The notes: generated by a model from the sequence alone, not told the origin. Counted from the first letter of the stretch, positions 1 to 8,304 are shown. The stretch is DNA of 64,000 nt from Microbacterium sp. SORGH_AS_1204 (GCF_030818935.1 NZ_JAUTBD010000001.1:3100001-3164000), one strand, 5' to 3'. Numbers and translations are program-made.

Positions 1-500
1 TGCGAGAGGATGCCGTCGTTGGTGAACATCGGGTACACGAAGTTGACCACCGGGATCATGTAGGTGCTGCCGTCGACCTGGATCTGGCTGGCGAGCTGGC
101 TGTCGTCGTAGCCGGCGTCGCTCATCAGCTGCGAGAGGTCGGCGATCACGCCCTGGTTGGCGAAGTCGCTGACCCATGCGCCGTCGAGACCGACGACGTC
201 GGGCATGGTGCCCGACGCGGCTCCCGCGAACAGCTGCTCCTTGGTCGAGGCGTAGGGACCGCTGACCAGGTCGACCTTGATACCGGGGTTCTCCTGCTCG
301 AACTGGTCCATGAGTCCGCGGAACTCGCCGTCGCCGAGCTCGGGCTCCCACCATTGGGCGAACTCGATCGTGACGTCTCCGTCGGTCGCGGTTCCCGTGC
401 TGCTGGACGAGCACCCCGCCATCGCCAGAAGAGTGGTGGTCGCTGCCGCGACACCGACGAGCTTGATGGCGTTCCGACGCCGGCGCCCGCTGTTGTCCAT
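1..500 (-). CDS. ABC transporter sugar-binding lipoprotein (family 1), 3' end outside window
   Basis: Partial gene read leftwards from the ATG at 498-500; about 166 codons are present and the C-terminus lies outside the window. The start follows a GAGGAGA ribosome site 4 bases away. The N-terminus is basic (MDNSGRRRR), then a short hydrophobic segment ending in a lipobox (LLAMAGCSS), so the product should be a lipid-anchored extracytoplasmic protein. The mature part (VTIEFAQWWEPE, later QENPGIKVDLV, LFAGAASGTMPDVVGLDG) matches family-1 solute-binding proteins of CUT1 carbohydrate importers. It is divergent from a DeoR-type regulator, the usual pairing for a sugar-uptake operon; permease genes would lie to the left. 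The exact sugar cannot be read. Confidence 0.88.
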   Translation of the reverse strand, partial: MDNSGRRRRNAIKLVGVAAATTTLLAMAGCSSSSTGTATDGDVTIEFAQWWEPELGDGEFRGLMDQFEQENPGIKVDLVSGPYASTKEQLFAGAASGTMPDVVGLDGAWVSDFANQGVIADLSQLMSDAGYDDSQLASQIQVDGSTYMIPVVNFVYPMFTNDGILS

Positions 501-543
501 CGTTTCTCCTCGTTGAGATCTGCCGTATTTAGCGCCGTTGTGC

Positions 544-560
544 GCTTTCTTGCTGCTTTC
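544..560. promoter_or_regulatory. Candidate operator: GCTTTC direct repeat, 11-bp period
   Basis: GCTTTC occurs at 544-549 and 555-560, one helical turn apart, 44 bases upstream of the ABC lipoprotein start. On the coding strand this is GAAAGC-N5-GAAAGC. DeoR-family repressors commonly bind short direct or inverted repeats spaced by about one turn. The assignment is inferred from position and pattern. Confidence 0.4.
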
Positions 561-677
561 AGCATGAGTATGCGCCTGCTTGCGGGGAAGCGTCAAGCGT
601 TCGATGCACACTCGTGGCTATTGCTGCACGAAGTGGCGCGAGAAGCGGCAGAATCGACGGCTCAGCTGCAGCCTCAT

Positions 678-699
678 GCCGTTTTTCGGCGAAAACGGC
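678..699. promoter_or_regulatory. Candidate operator: 8-bp perfect inverted repeat before the DeoR gene
   Basis: GCCGTTTT (678-685) and AAAACGGC (692-699) are perfect complements around a 6-base spacer, 35 bases upstream of the regulator's likely start. The site lies in the divergent promoter region and would suit autoregulation. It could instead be a leader hairpin. Confidence 0.4.
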
Positions 700-734
700 G
701 GAATCATCGGGATCACTGTGCTAGAGATGACCGC

Positions 735-1541
735 ATGGACGCACCCGCAGTCACGACGAAGCGTCGTCTCCCCGCCGGACGCAAGGCCGAGCTCGCGGCG
801 TACGTCGCCGAATCCGGGCAGGTGACCGTGGTCGACCTCGCCTCGCATTTCGGCGTCTCGATCGACACCGTGCGACGCGACCTCGACCAGCTCGACCGCG
901 AAGGCATCGTCGTGCGCACGCACGGAGGAGCCGTCAGCGCGATGTCGGTCCCCGGTCGCGACCGCGGCCTCGACGTGCGCCTCCAGATGCAGATCACCGA
1001 GAAGGAACGCATCGCCGCCCTCGCCGTCGATCTCGTCGAAGACGGCTCCGTGCTGATGCTCAACGCAGGTACGACGACGCTCGCCGTCGCCCGCGCGCTG
1101 CGCAATCACCGGAACCTGACGATCGCGACGAACAACCTCCGCATCCCCGCCGAGATCTCGCCGAGCGTGTTCCGCGACCTCTACATCTTCGGCGGCGCCG
1201 TCCGCACCATCACCCAGGCGACGACCGGCCCGGTCACCCTGGCCATCAGCTCCCGCACCACCGAGGTCGACATCCGCTGCGATTACGCCCTCATCGCCGT
1301 GGGCGCGGTCGACGCTTCCGGGTACTCGACGAGCAACCTCGGTGACGCCACCATGATGGGCGAGATGATCGAGCGCGCCGATCGCACCGTCATCCTCGCC
1401 GACTCGAGCAAGCTCGACCGCCGCCTGTTCGCGCAGGTCACCCCGCTCGACAAGGCCGACTACCTCGTCACCGACGCGCCGCCCTCCCCCGACCTCGCAG
1501 CCGCGCTCGGCGAGGCAGGGGTCACCGTTCTCACGCCGTGA
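735..1541 (+). CDS. DeoR/GlpR family transcriptional regulator
   Basis: A 268-residue cytoplasmic repressor-type protein, normal length for the family. The N-terminal DeoR winged helix-turn-helix is clear: RKAELAAYVAESGQVTVVDLASHF, then the recognition helix SIDTVRRDLDQLDREG and the family-typical VVRTHGGAV. The rest is the DeoRC sugar-phosphate sensor domain (MLNAGTTTLAVARAL; ADSSKLDRRLFAQV near the end). The frame is open further upstream to 354, but coding character begins near 735. An out-of-frame ATG at 727 is ignored. It is divergent from the sugar ABC lipoprotein at 1-500 and probably controls it in response to a phosphorylated sugar. Confidence 0.88.
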   Translation: MDAPAVTTKRRLPAGRKAELAAYVAESGQVTVVDLASHFGVSIDTVRRDLDQLDREGIVVRTHGGAVSAMSVPGRDRGLDVRLQMQITEKERIAALAVDLVEDGSVLMLNAGTTTLAVARALRNHRNLTIATNNLRIPAEISPSVFRDLYIFGGAVRTITQATTGPVTLAISSRTTEVDIRCDYALIAVGAVDASGYSTSNLGDATMMGEMIERADRTVILADSSKLDRRLFAQVTPLDKADYLVTDAPPSPDLAAALGEAGVTVLTP

Positions 1542-1560
1542 GCGCAGCAAGACGTCGTCG

Positions 1561-1649
1561 CTTGAACCTCGCTTGAATCACACGCTTGTGGTTTCAACTA
1601 AATTCGAATTCACTTGAACCCGGGAGCAGATGCCCCTAGTGCGCTTGAA
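1561..1649. promoter_or_regulatory. CTTGAA repeat cluster in the fic promoter region
   Basis: CTTGAA occurs at 1561-1566, 1572-1577, 1613-1618 and 1644-1649, with an inverted TTCAA at 1593-1597. The first two copies are 11 bases apart. The stretch 1591-1620 is an imperfect inverted repeat (GGTTTCAA...CTTGAACC) around an AT-rich core that could hold the -10 region. The fourth copy overlaps the Fic ribosome site. The downstream Fic protein has a C-terminal winged-helix domain, so autorepression is a reasonable inference. Confidence 0.45.
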
Positions 1650-1659
1650 GGGACGATTC

Positions 1660-2844
1660 ATGGACCGGGCACGCTTCGCGCAGAGTCCGCTCGGCGCACT
1701 TCTTCCCATCGCCGGGACGGATGGAAGGGGCGATCACTATGAGCATGTTGCCTTCGCCGCCCATCCGCTGAGCGCCCCGCCTACCCTCAGCACCGGCACC
1801 TGGAACCGCGTTTCCCGAGCCAATCGGGCACTTGGCCGCCTGCAACAGGGATCACTGCTCGTGATAAACCCCGGCCTTCTTCGTCAGCCGACCCTTCGCC
1901 GTGAGGCACAGAGCACGTCCGCGCTCGAGGGAACCTATGCTCCCCTCGAGGACGTGCTAGCGGCCGACGTCATGCAGGGGAGCGAGCGGTCGGCGGCCCT
2001 GAACGAGGTGCTCAACTACGTGAGCGCCGCCGAGAATGGCTTCGGCTGGGTCCAGCAAGGGCGTGCGGTGACCGTCGGTCTCCTCTGCGATCTCCACCGC
2101 ACGCTCGTAAGGGGGACATCCGCGGACACCGATGAGGCCGGTCGCGTCAGACGCATTCAGGTAGTGATCGGTAGTCGCGGCGGTCGCATCACCGATGCTC
2201 GCTTCATCCCCATGCCCGGGGGTGCTCAGCTCGAGGCTGGAGTCCAGGACCTCATGAACTGGATGCAGAACGTGGGTGATGACGTCGATCCCATCGTCGC
2301 TACGGCGATGACGCACTATCAGTTCGAGACGCTGCACCCCTTCAACGACGGCAATGGCCGTATCGGACGCCTCCTGATCGTTCTTCAGCTCGTCGGGCTC
2401 GGAGTGCTGTCCGAGGGTCTCCTGAGCGTTTCACCCTGGTTCGAGAGGCGACGCGAGCGATACCAGGATCTGCTCGCTCACGTGAGCGCATCAGGGGAAT
2501 GGGATGACTGGGTCGCGTTCTTCGCTGAAGGTATCGAGGCATCAGCGGTCGACTCAGCGGAACGCATCCGACAGCTACTCGAACTGCAGACGAGCTACCA
2601 CGAACGTCTCCGAGAAGCCGGCGCGAGAGGAGGCGTTCGCGACATCGCCGACCTCCTGATCGGTCGTCCGTACGTGAACATTCCGAACCTCCGCGATGCC
2701 ACTGGACTCACCTACCAAGCGGTGAGCAACGCGGTAAAGAAGCTGACGGAGCTAGGGATCCTCGAGCAGAGGGCGGTTCCCGGAGTGATGGCGTTCCGCG
2801 CCCGGGAAGTGGTGGACATCATTTCGGCGCCTAGTGCGGCCTAG
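1660..2844 (+). CDS. Fic family AMP-transferase, self-inhibited, with C-terminal winged helix
   Basis: Predicted 394-residue protein that transfers AMP (or another nucleotide moiety) to a target hydroxyl. The Fic core motif HPFNDGNGR lies at residues 226-234, with catalytic His226. An upstream TSALEGT stretch (86-92) fits the inhibitory helix motif [S/T]xxxE[G/N], placing it among Fic enzymes with an N-terminal inhibitory helix. The C-terminus (about 310-394) has a winged-helix look (NIPNLRDATGLTYQAVSNAVKKLTELGILEQ). ATG at 1660 is preferred because GAAGGGA sits 6 bases before it; the ATG at 1630 has a badly spaced site. No separate antitoxin gene is adjacent. The target is unknown. Confidence 0.85.
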   Translation: MDRARFAQSPLGALLPIAGTDGRGDHYEHVAFAAHPLSAPPTLSTGTWNRVSRANRALGRLQQGSLLVINPGLLRQPTLRREAQSTSALEGTYAPLEDVLAADVMQGSERSAALNEVLNYVSAAENGFGWVQQGRAVTVGLLCDLHRTLVRGTSADTDEAGRVRRIQVVIGSRGGRITDARFIPMPGGAQLEAGVQDLMNWMQNVGDDVDPIVATAMTHYQFETLHPFNDGNGRIGRLLIVLQLVGLGVLSEGLLSVSPWFERRRERYQDLLAHVSASGEWDDWVAFFAEGIEASAVDSAERIRQLLELQTSYHERLREAGARGGVRDIADLLIGRPYVNIPNLRDATGLTYQAVSNAVKKLTELGILEQRAVPGVMAFRAREVVDIISAPSAA

Positions 2845-2888
2845 CGGGGTTCAACCGCGCGGCCTCACGCAGTCCACCTCTCCTTCGC

Positions 2889-3995
2889 TCAGCCCTCTGT
2901 GAGCGGAACGCGCAGGATCTCGTCGTCGCTGCCTCCGGCGCGGTCGGTGTCGCTCGTGACGAACCACAGATCACCGTCCGGGGCGACCACGGCGTCGCGC
3001 AGACGCCCGTACTCGCCGACGTAGTACTCGCGCGCGCTCGACGGGTCGGCGGTGGGGACGACGCGGAGCCGCTGACCACGCAGGTTCGCGATCACCACCG
3101 ACCCGTCGATCACCGCGAGGCCGCTGGGACTGGCATCCGCCGGCGCCCACTGCTGAACGGGGTCGACGAACCCCTCGCGTTGGCCGACGCCCTCGACCTC
3201 GGGCCACCCGTAGTTCGCACCGGGCTCGATGATGTTGAGTTCGTCCCAGGTGTTCTGGCCGAACTCCGAGGCGAACATCGTGCCCCCGGCATCCCACCCG
3301 ATCCCCTGGGGGTTGCGGTGACCCAGACTCCATATCGGTGAGCCCGGGAACGGGTTGTCGTCGGGAATCCCGCCGTCCGGGCTGACGCGCAGGATCTTGC
3401 CGCCGAGCGACCGCGGGTCTTGGGCGGCGTCGGGGTCGGCCGCATCGCCGGCGGTCACGTAGAGCATGCCGTCGGGGCCGAATGCGATGCGCCCGCCGTT
3501 GTGGATGTTCGCCGAGGGGATGCCGTCGATCACCGTCTGCGAGGGACCGAGCGAGAAGGAGCCCGGCTCCCCCTCGAGCAGGAAGCGCAGCACGCGATTG
3601 CCCTCCGGGGTGGTCACGTAGGCGTAGAGGAAGCCATCGGCATGGGCGATGCCCAGCAGCCCTCCCTCGCCCCGCGCGGCGAGGTCGGGCACCTCCCCCA
3701 CGACACGTGTCTGCGCGCCCACGATCTCAAGGATCTCGCCGGTGTCGCGCTGACTCACCAGAGCCGTGTCCATCACGAACGTCACCGACCAGGGCGTGGT
3801 GAACCCGGATGCCACGACCTCGGGCGTGCCGGAAGGAGCGACGAAGCCGTCCGTCGGTGCAGCAGACGACGGCGCCGGTGTCGACGAGGGCGGCACGGCT
3901 CCCGTCTCCCGCTCGGAGGTGCACCCAGCGAGTGCCGCGATGCCCAGGGCGAGCGCTGTGACGAGAGCGAACCGCCGCGGAAAGGAGATGCTCAT
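2889..3995 (-). CDS. PQQ-type sugar dehydrogenase (glucose/sorbosone dehydrogenase family) lipoprotein
   Basis: A 368-residue secreted lipoprotein. The signal peptide runs MSISFPRRFALVTALALG to a lipobox LAGC at about residue 25, followed by a Ser/Pro-rich linker. The mature part is a six-bladed propeller of the soluble quinoprotein glucose/sorbosone dehydrogenase family: HNGGRIAFGPDGMLYVTAGD, GGKILRVSPDG and GHRNPQGIGWD are its hallmark blocks. Members oxidise aldoses or polyols using PQQ, but many actinobacterial members have no proven substrate and no PQQ synthesis genes are visible here. It is transcribed towards the Fic gene with a 44-base gap. Confidence 0.85.
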   Translation of the reverse strand: MSISFPRRFALVTALALGIAALAGCTSERETGAVPPSSTPAPSSAAPTDGFVAPSGTPEVVASGFTTPWSVTFVMDTALVSQRDTGEILEIVGAQTRVVGEVPDLAARGEGGLLGIAHADGFLYAYVTTPEGNRVLRFLLEGEPGSFSLGPSQTVIDGIPSANIHNGGRIAFGPDGMLYVTAGDAADPDAAQDPRSLGGKILRVSPDGGIPDDNPFPGSPIWSLGHRNPQGIGWDAGGTMFASEFGQNTWDELNIIEPGANYGWPEVEGVGQREGFVDPVQQWAPADASPSGLAVIDGSVVIANLRGQRLRVVPTADPSSAREYYVGEYGRLRDAVVAPDGDLWFVTSDTDRAGGSDDEILRVPLTEG

Positions 3996-4276
3996 GGCAT
4001 CGGCTTACCTTCTGCACCTGAGAGACACCGGAGGGTTGAGGCCGCGGTAGTCGCGGTCACGAAGGCCGGCACCACGCTCTCACGGGCGATCCGAAGGGTG
4101 AACCGCCGATGAGCGCTTTCCCGCCAGCTCCTCACCCCGTCAACCGCAGCGCCCTGCTTTTCGCCTCCTCACCCGCCCCCGACAAGACCGCCACGGGCGT
4201 GGGGGCTCGTGCGATACCGCTAGACCGAGAGCGCACCGATCGCACACCCTTCCCTTCCCTTCCCAGAGGAGCAGCC

Positions 4277-4945
4277 TTGCGCCCCCAGACCCCTACCTCG
4301 CCTCGCCGCCGCCGACTCGCCCTGCCCGTCGTCCTGGCGGGCAGCGTCGCCTCCCTCATCCTCGCGCTCGGGCTCTCGCCCACCGTCGCCGCCTTCACCG
4401 CGCAGATCCAGAACAGCGTCAATACCGCCGGCAGCGGAACGCTGATCATGCAGGAGACCGTCACCACGAGCGGCGGCACGACCATCACGTGCAAGAGCAC
4501 CGACAGCACCACGATCGATACCAACAGCGCCACCTGCTCCACCATCAACAAGTACGGCGGCACCCTGACCATGACCCCGGGTCAGACCGTTTCGACCACG
4601 ATCAACATCACGAACATCGGCACGGCCGCGGCGAGCTCCTTCACGCTGACTCCGAGCGCCTGTACGCAGTCGAACAACGGCACACCCAACGGCTCCGCCA
4701 CCGACCTGTGCACGAAGATGACCATCGTCGTCAGCTCGGGGTCGTCGACGATCTATTCCGGTACGCTCGCCGGCTTCAACGGCTCTGCGATCAACCTCCT
4801 GAGCAATCTCGGAACGTCGTCTGTCACGGCTAACACCACCGTTCCGTTCACGTTCGCCGTCACCCTCCCGTCCGGTCTGGGCAACAGCTACGCCGGCCTT
4901 CAGGTCTCACAGCCCCTCACCTGGAACTTCGGTGCGGGCTCCTGA
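4277..4945 (+). CDS. TasA/CalY-like surface protein with SipW-type signal peptide
   Basis: Predicted 222-residue secreted protein. The frame is open from 4109, but the TTG at 4277 is preferred: AGAGGAG lies 5 bases before it and the protein then begins with a proper signal peptide (MRPQTPTSPRRRRLALPVVL..., hydrophobic to about residue 36). After it comes AAFTAQIQNS (38-47), the signature of substrates of SipW-type signal peptidases such as TasA/camelysin. The mature domain is Thr/Ser/Gly-rich and beta-rich, with four Cys in two regions, and resembles a fibre or matrix protein. The next gene, 15 bases on, is a matching signal peptidase. Upstream lies the pentamer repeat (CCCTT)3 at 4247-4261. 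Confidence 0.75.
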   Translation: MRPQTPTSPRRRRLALPVVLAGSVASLILALGLSPTVAAFTAQIQNSVNTAGSGTLIMQETVTTSGGTTITCKSTDSTTIDTNSATCSTINKYGGTLTMTPGQTVSTTINITNIGTAAASSFTLTPSACTQSNNGTPNGSATDLCTKMTIVVSSGSSTIYSGTLAGFNGSAINLLSNLGTSSVTANTTVPFTFAVTLPSGLGNSYAGLQVSQPLTWNFGAGS

Positions 4946-4960
4946 CCCGACGTCATCGAC

Positions 4961-5474
4961 GTGACCGACGGTAGCTCTTCACCCCGTCGCCCCGCCGCAG
5001 CGCGCGGCATGATCGTCACGGCGATCGCTCTCGGCCTGTTGGCCGTCGCGATCGCCGTGACGTCTGCGGTGACGGGCGTCCGCTTGTTCGCCATCCAGAC
5101 GCCGAGCATGGGAGAAACCGCGCCCGTCGGCTCCCTCGTCGTGACCCATCCGGGTGCCGTCTACGGCGTCGGCGACATCATCACCTTCTCGGTCGACGGC
5201 CGAACGGTCACCCATCGGATCGTGGCTGAGACGGCGGACGCACTGACGACGAAGGGCGATCTGAACGGCTCGCCAGACGGATGGTCGCTCAACCCGGACG
5301 CCGTCGTCGGACGCGTCGTCGCCATCGTGCCCGGAGGGGGATTTCTCTTGACCGCCGCGCCGTGGGTGCTTCTCGGTGCCGTGATCACCGAGGCGGTGAC
5401 CTGGCTACGGCGAGCAGGCGCGGCCTGGCGGGGCAGCGTGCGCCTCATCGGATGGGCGGTCACGATCAACCGCC
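4961..5474 (+). CDS. SipW-like signal peptidase I (S26B), running out of frame into the LamG ORF
   Basis: GTG start at 4961. One membrane segment (residues 17-39) precedes the catalytic serine in TPSMGE (Ser49); the second catalytic residue is the His of VTHRI (His85). The Ser/His pair with no Lys is typical of ER-type/SipW peptidases. KGDLNGSPDGW and VVGRVVAIVPGGGF are family blocks, and a second membrane segment follows at about 130-145. The frame stays formally open to 6109, but from about 5470 typical codon use moves to the frame of the next ORF, so the true protein probably continues there (see the frame-change entry). It should process the TasA-like protein encoded just upstream. Confidence 0.78.
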
Positions 5475-5480
5475 GTGGCC
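5455..5480 (+). other. Apparent +1 frame change joining signal peptidase and LamG ORF
   Basis: Upstream of this point the GC3-rich coding frame is that of 4961; downstream it is that of 5475. The downstream ORF has a stop at 5397-5399 and only a GTG at 5475 with no ribosome site before it. Skipping one base near 5474 would read ...TINR-VALWIRPWFNV and give one protein of about 560 residues. Possible causes are a real mutation, a sequencing error or programmed frameshifting; no classic slippery run is present. Confidence 0.6.
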
Positions 5481-6641
5481 CTGTGGATCCGGCCGTGGTT
5501 CAACGTGCGGCTGCTCGATTACCGTCCCTCGTCCGACGGCGACGGGGTCCTCATGCACGTCGTCAATACGGGCTTGCTGCCGATCCTCGCGGGGTCGACG
5601 CGGCTCTTGAGCGGCCAAGCCGCGTCTGTGCTGTCCACCGACCGGCTCGAGAACGGGGCGTACACGCTGGCCCCGGTCGCCGACCCCGACTGGCTCGTGC
5701 GGCTGCTCCTCGTGGCGATCTGCCTGCTGCCGTTCCTCTGCGGCCTGCTCGCGCGCCCCAGCGACCCACTGCCTTCGCCCATGGGACTCCGGTCGCGGCC
5801 CGACCGGCGTGCGGCACGCATCGTCGTCCCCGCCGGGATCCTGACCGTCGTGGCGGTGGTGGTGCTCGTGACGGTGTCGACATCGACGGCGGCGTTCAAC
5901 GCGACCATCAGAAACAGCACCGACTCCGCCGGAACGAACCCCTTCTTCACGTGTCGGGGCGCCGAGACGTCGGTCGGCAAAGCGGCGACGTGGGCCGCTT
6001 TCGCCCTCTCGCAAGGCCCCTCCCACGAACCCGACCTTTCGGGCAATGGTCGCCACGGAACGTGGGCCTCGCCGAACACGACGTCCAACGACGTCGGTTG
6101 CGTCCGTGATGCCCCCGCGGCGTCGGCGGTGTTCTCCGGGTCGCAATGCCTCTACGTGCCGACGTGGCAGAACAACCCGAACGTGTTCGGCCTCGAAGCG
6201 TGGTTCTCCACGACGACGGCCCCCAGCGGCAAGATCATCGGTTTCGGCGACGGCTTCCTCACGCCGAACGACCCGTACTACTGGGACCGGCACATCTTCC
6301 TGGACGATTCCGGCCGCGTGGTCTTCGGCCTCTTCTCCAACGGATTCGTCCGCCTCACGAGCCCGCCGGGCACGTCGTACGCAGATGGCGAATGGCACTC
6401 GGTCATCGCCAACCTCTCCGCCGCGGGGGCGCAATTGTTCGTCGACGGCGTTCTCGTGGACCAGAACCCGTCGGTGACCATCGCGCAGAACTACGGCGGC
6501 TACTGGCGGATCGGCTGCGGCCGTCTGACGTACTGGAGTTCCGCACCCGATACCTTCACCGGCCTCATCCAGTACGCCGCGATCTACCGACGGCCGCTCA
6601 CCGCCCTGGAGGCGCAGCAGCACGCCGCCGCCGGCCGTTGA
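5475..6641 (+). CDS. LamG-domain surface protein with internal SipW-type signal, likely C-terminal half of a fusion
   Basis: A 388-residue frame with a GTG at its first codon and no ribosome site. Order of parts: a membrane-proximal region, a membrane helix at about 72-92, a basic stretch (RSRPDRRAAR), a second hydrophobic helix at about 114-138 followed at once by AAFNATIRNS (139-148), then a LamG/concanavalin-like domain (about 175-380; GEWHSVIANLSAAGAQLFVDGVLV, IQYAAIYRRPLTALEAQ). The AAFxAxIxNS block matches that of the TasA-like protein two ORFs upstream, so this half looks like a signal-peptidase substrate. It probably belongs with the peptidase ORF upstream. Confidence 0.7.
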   Translation: MALWIRPWFNVRLLDYRPSSDGDGVLMHVVNTGLLPILAGSTRLLSGQAASVLSTDRLENGAYTLAPVADPDWLVRLLLVAICLLPFLCGLLARPSDPLPSPMGLRSRPDRRAARIVVPAGILTVVAVVVLVTVSTSTAAFNATIRNSTDSAGTNPFFTCRGAETSVGKAATWAAFALSQGPSHEPDLSGNGRHGTWASPNTTSNDVGCVRDAPAASAVFSGSQCLYVPTWQNNPNVFGLEAWFSTTTAPSGKIIGFGDGFLTPNDPYYWDRHIFLDDSGRVVFGLFSNGFVRLTSPPGTSYADGEWHSVIANLSAAGAQLFVDGVLVDQNPSVTIAQNYGGYWRIGCGRLTYWSSAPDTFTGLIQYAAIYRRPLTALEAQQHAAAGR

Positions 6642-6650
6642 CGGCGCCCG

Positions 6651-7454
6651 TCACATGTGCGCGTAACGCGCACGGGCGAAGCAGAATACGCCGTAGACGA
6701 CGAGGCCGGCCCCGACCAGCCACAGCACGACCTGGCCGAACGGGAGCCCGGCGAGCGAGCGCAGCGCCGAGTCGATGCCGCCAGCCGTGTTCGGGTCGTG
6801 CGTGACGGCCGCCACGACGAAGAGGATGCCGGCCACACCGACGGCCACACCCTTCGCGACGTACCCGACGGTGCCGAAGGTACGGATGCCGCGACCGGCG
6901 GTCCCGCTCGGGATCGACATGTGCTTCTCGAAAGCCCGCCTGACGCCCCGGACCACGAAGGCGGCACCGATGGCGGCGACCCCCAGTCCGACGATCACCA
7001 GGATGGCCACACCTCCCGGCATCGCGAGCACCTGTGCCGTGAGCGTCTTGGAGGACTCGGCCGACTCCGACCGTCCACCCACGGCGAGCGTGAGAGCGGT
7101 GGCGGTGATGGCGATGTAGGCCACGGCAGTTCCGATGAACTTCGCGCGGTGCGCCCATCGCTTCTTGGCGTCCGAATCGTGCTCGACGATCGCCTCGGCG
7201 ACCTGCCACACCGCCAGCGCGGCCAGACCCACCACGATCACCCAGAGCAGCGGCAGTCCGAGCGGCGTGTCGCGCACCTGCTGCAGCGCCCCGCTCTGGT
7301 CGGCGTTCTCGCCGCCCCCGCCGGTGGCGATCCCGATGGCGATCAGGCCGATCAGCAGGTGCAGCAGGCCGAGCACGACGTAGCCGATGCGGGCGGCTGC
7401 CTCGAACGCGCGGGAGTCCTGGACCTTGTCGGCGGCGGCGGATGCAGAAGTCAT
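6651..7454 (-). CDS. DUF1206 family membrane protein
   Basis: A 267-residue integral membrane protein with six predicted helices arranged as three repeats of a two-helix unit; each repeat begins with a similar block (AARIGYVVLGLLHLLIGLIAIG, AKFIGTAVAYIAITATALTLA, FGTVGYVAKGVAVGVAGILFV). This triplicated architecture defines DUF1206, common in Actinobacteria and without an established function. It converges on the LamG ORF with a gap of about 9 bases. The upstream PAP2 gene is on the same strand, 16 bases away. Confidence 0.85.
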   Translation of the reverse strand: MTSASAAADKVQDSRAFEAAARIGYVVLGLLHLLIGLIAIGIATGGGGENADQSGALQQVRDTPLGLPLLWVIVVGLAALAVWQVAEAIVEHDSDAKKRWAHRAKFIGTAVAYIAITATALTLAVGGRSESAESSKTLTAQVLAMPGGVAILVIVGLGVAAIGAAFVVRGVRRAFEKHMSIPSGTAGRGIRTFGTVGYVAKGVAVGVAGILFVVAAVTHDPNTAGGIDSALRSLAGLPFGQVVLWLVGAGLVVYGVFCFARARYAHM

Positions 7455-7470
7455 CCGCGAACGATAGCGC

Positions 7471-8151
7471 TCACTCGGACATGCGAAGAAGGCGTTGCGC
7501 GCGACGCACGCGCCACACCTCGATCAACGCCCAGACGAGGGTGGCGACGGCGATCCCCTCGAGGAAGCCGGCCACGACGTCCGACAGCCAGTGCGCGTGC
7601 AGGTAGGTGCGACTCCACATCATCAGCACCACCCACGCCGCCCCCACGACCCACACCCAGCGACGACGGAGGAGGAGGGCGAGGGTGACGGCGATGGTGG
7701 TCGCCACGGCCGTGTGCCCCGAGGGGAACGATGTCGCCATCGTCTCGGCGAGGGAGCCGGTGGGCCGGCTGCGCGCGATCACCGCGGCCAGGGGGGCACC
7801 GATCAACACGACCAGGGCGATGGATGCCGCGACGTTCAGCGCGTCCCAGGGGCGACGCGCGATGAGGAACACGATGGTCGTCGCGACGCCGATGACGATC
7901 ATGCCGATCGTTCCGCCGACGATCGCGGGAACCCACGCCACGATGACGCCCACGGGATTCGCGAGCGCCGCCATCGCGTCATCCCACGCCCGATCGATCG
8001 GCAGCGGGGCGGAACCGCTCAGCTCGACCGCGAACCGCAGGCCCACGAACAGCACCGTCGCGACGACACCCACCACGAGCGCGACCGGGCGGCGGGGGTC
8101 GGTGAGCGGCCGGTCGGGGAGCAGGGCGGTGTCGTCGGCGGTGGCATCCAT
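7471..8151 (-). CDS. PAP2-type membrane phosphatase
   Basis: About 226 residues from the ATG at 8149-8151; the frame is open to an ATG at 8241, but those extra 30 residues look non-coding and lack a ribosome site. The three signature blocks of the type-2 phosphatidic acid phosphatase superfamily are present: a short C1 (ARSRPTG), C2 SFPSGHTA and C3 SRTYLHAHWLSDV, with the catalytic His in the last. Five or six membrane helices surround them. Likely substrates are lipid phosphates such as phosphatidate or undecaprenyl pyrophosphate; the sequence does not decide between them. Confidence 0.85.
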   Translation of the reverse strand: MDATADDTALLPDRPLTDPRRPVALVVGVVATVLFVGLRFAVELSGSAPLPIDRAWDDAMAALANPVGVIVAWVPAIVGGTIGMIVIGVATTIVFLIARRPWDALNVAASIALVVLIGAPLAAVIARSRPTGSLAETMATSFPSGHTAVATTIAVTLALLLRRRWVWVVGAAWVVLMMWSRTYLHAHWLSDVVAGFLEGIAVATLVWALIEVWRVRRAQRLLRMSE

Positions 8152-8304
8152 TCGGGAATCGTCCCAGGTGCGGGCACCCGGGTGCCAGCGCTTGCCGTGC
8201 GTCGCTCGGGCACTCCCGGCACCCGGCGTCGACCGCGACATCGCAGCCGGGCGGCCGCGCGCCTACCGGCCGATGACCGGGCCGGTGCGGCGCTCGGCCG
8301 CCGG

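Noticed and set aside
4109..4276. N-terminal extension of the TasA-like protein from the ATG at 4109
   Set aside because: It would bury the signal peptide about 55 residues inside; the TTG at 4277 has a good ribosome site and restores a normal signal peptide.
4961..6109. The full open frame from 4961 to 6109 as one 382-residue signal peptidase
   Set aside because: Beyond about 5470 its codon use and composition (Arg/Pro/Ala-rich) are those of a shadow frame, while the 5475 frame becomes normal coding.
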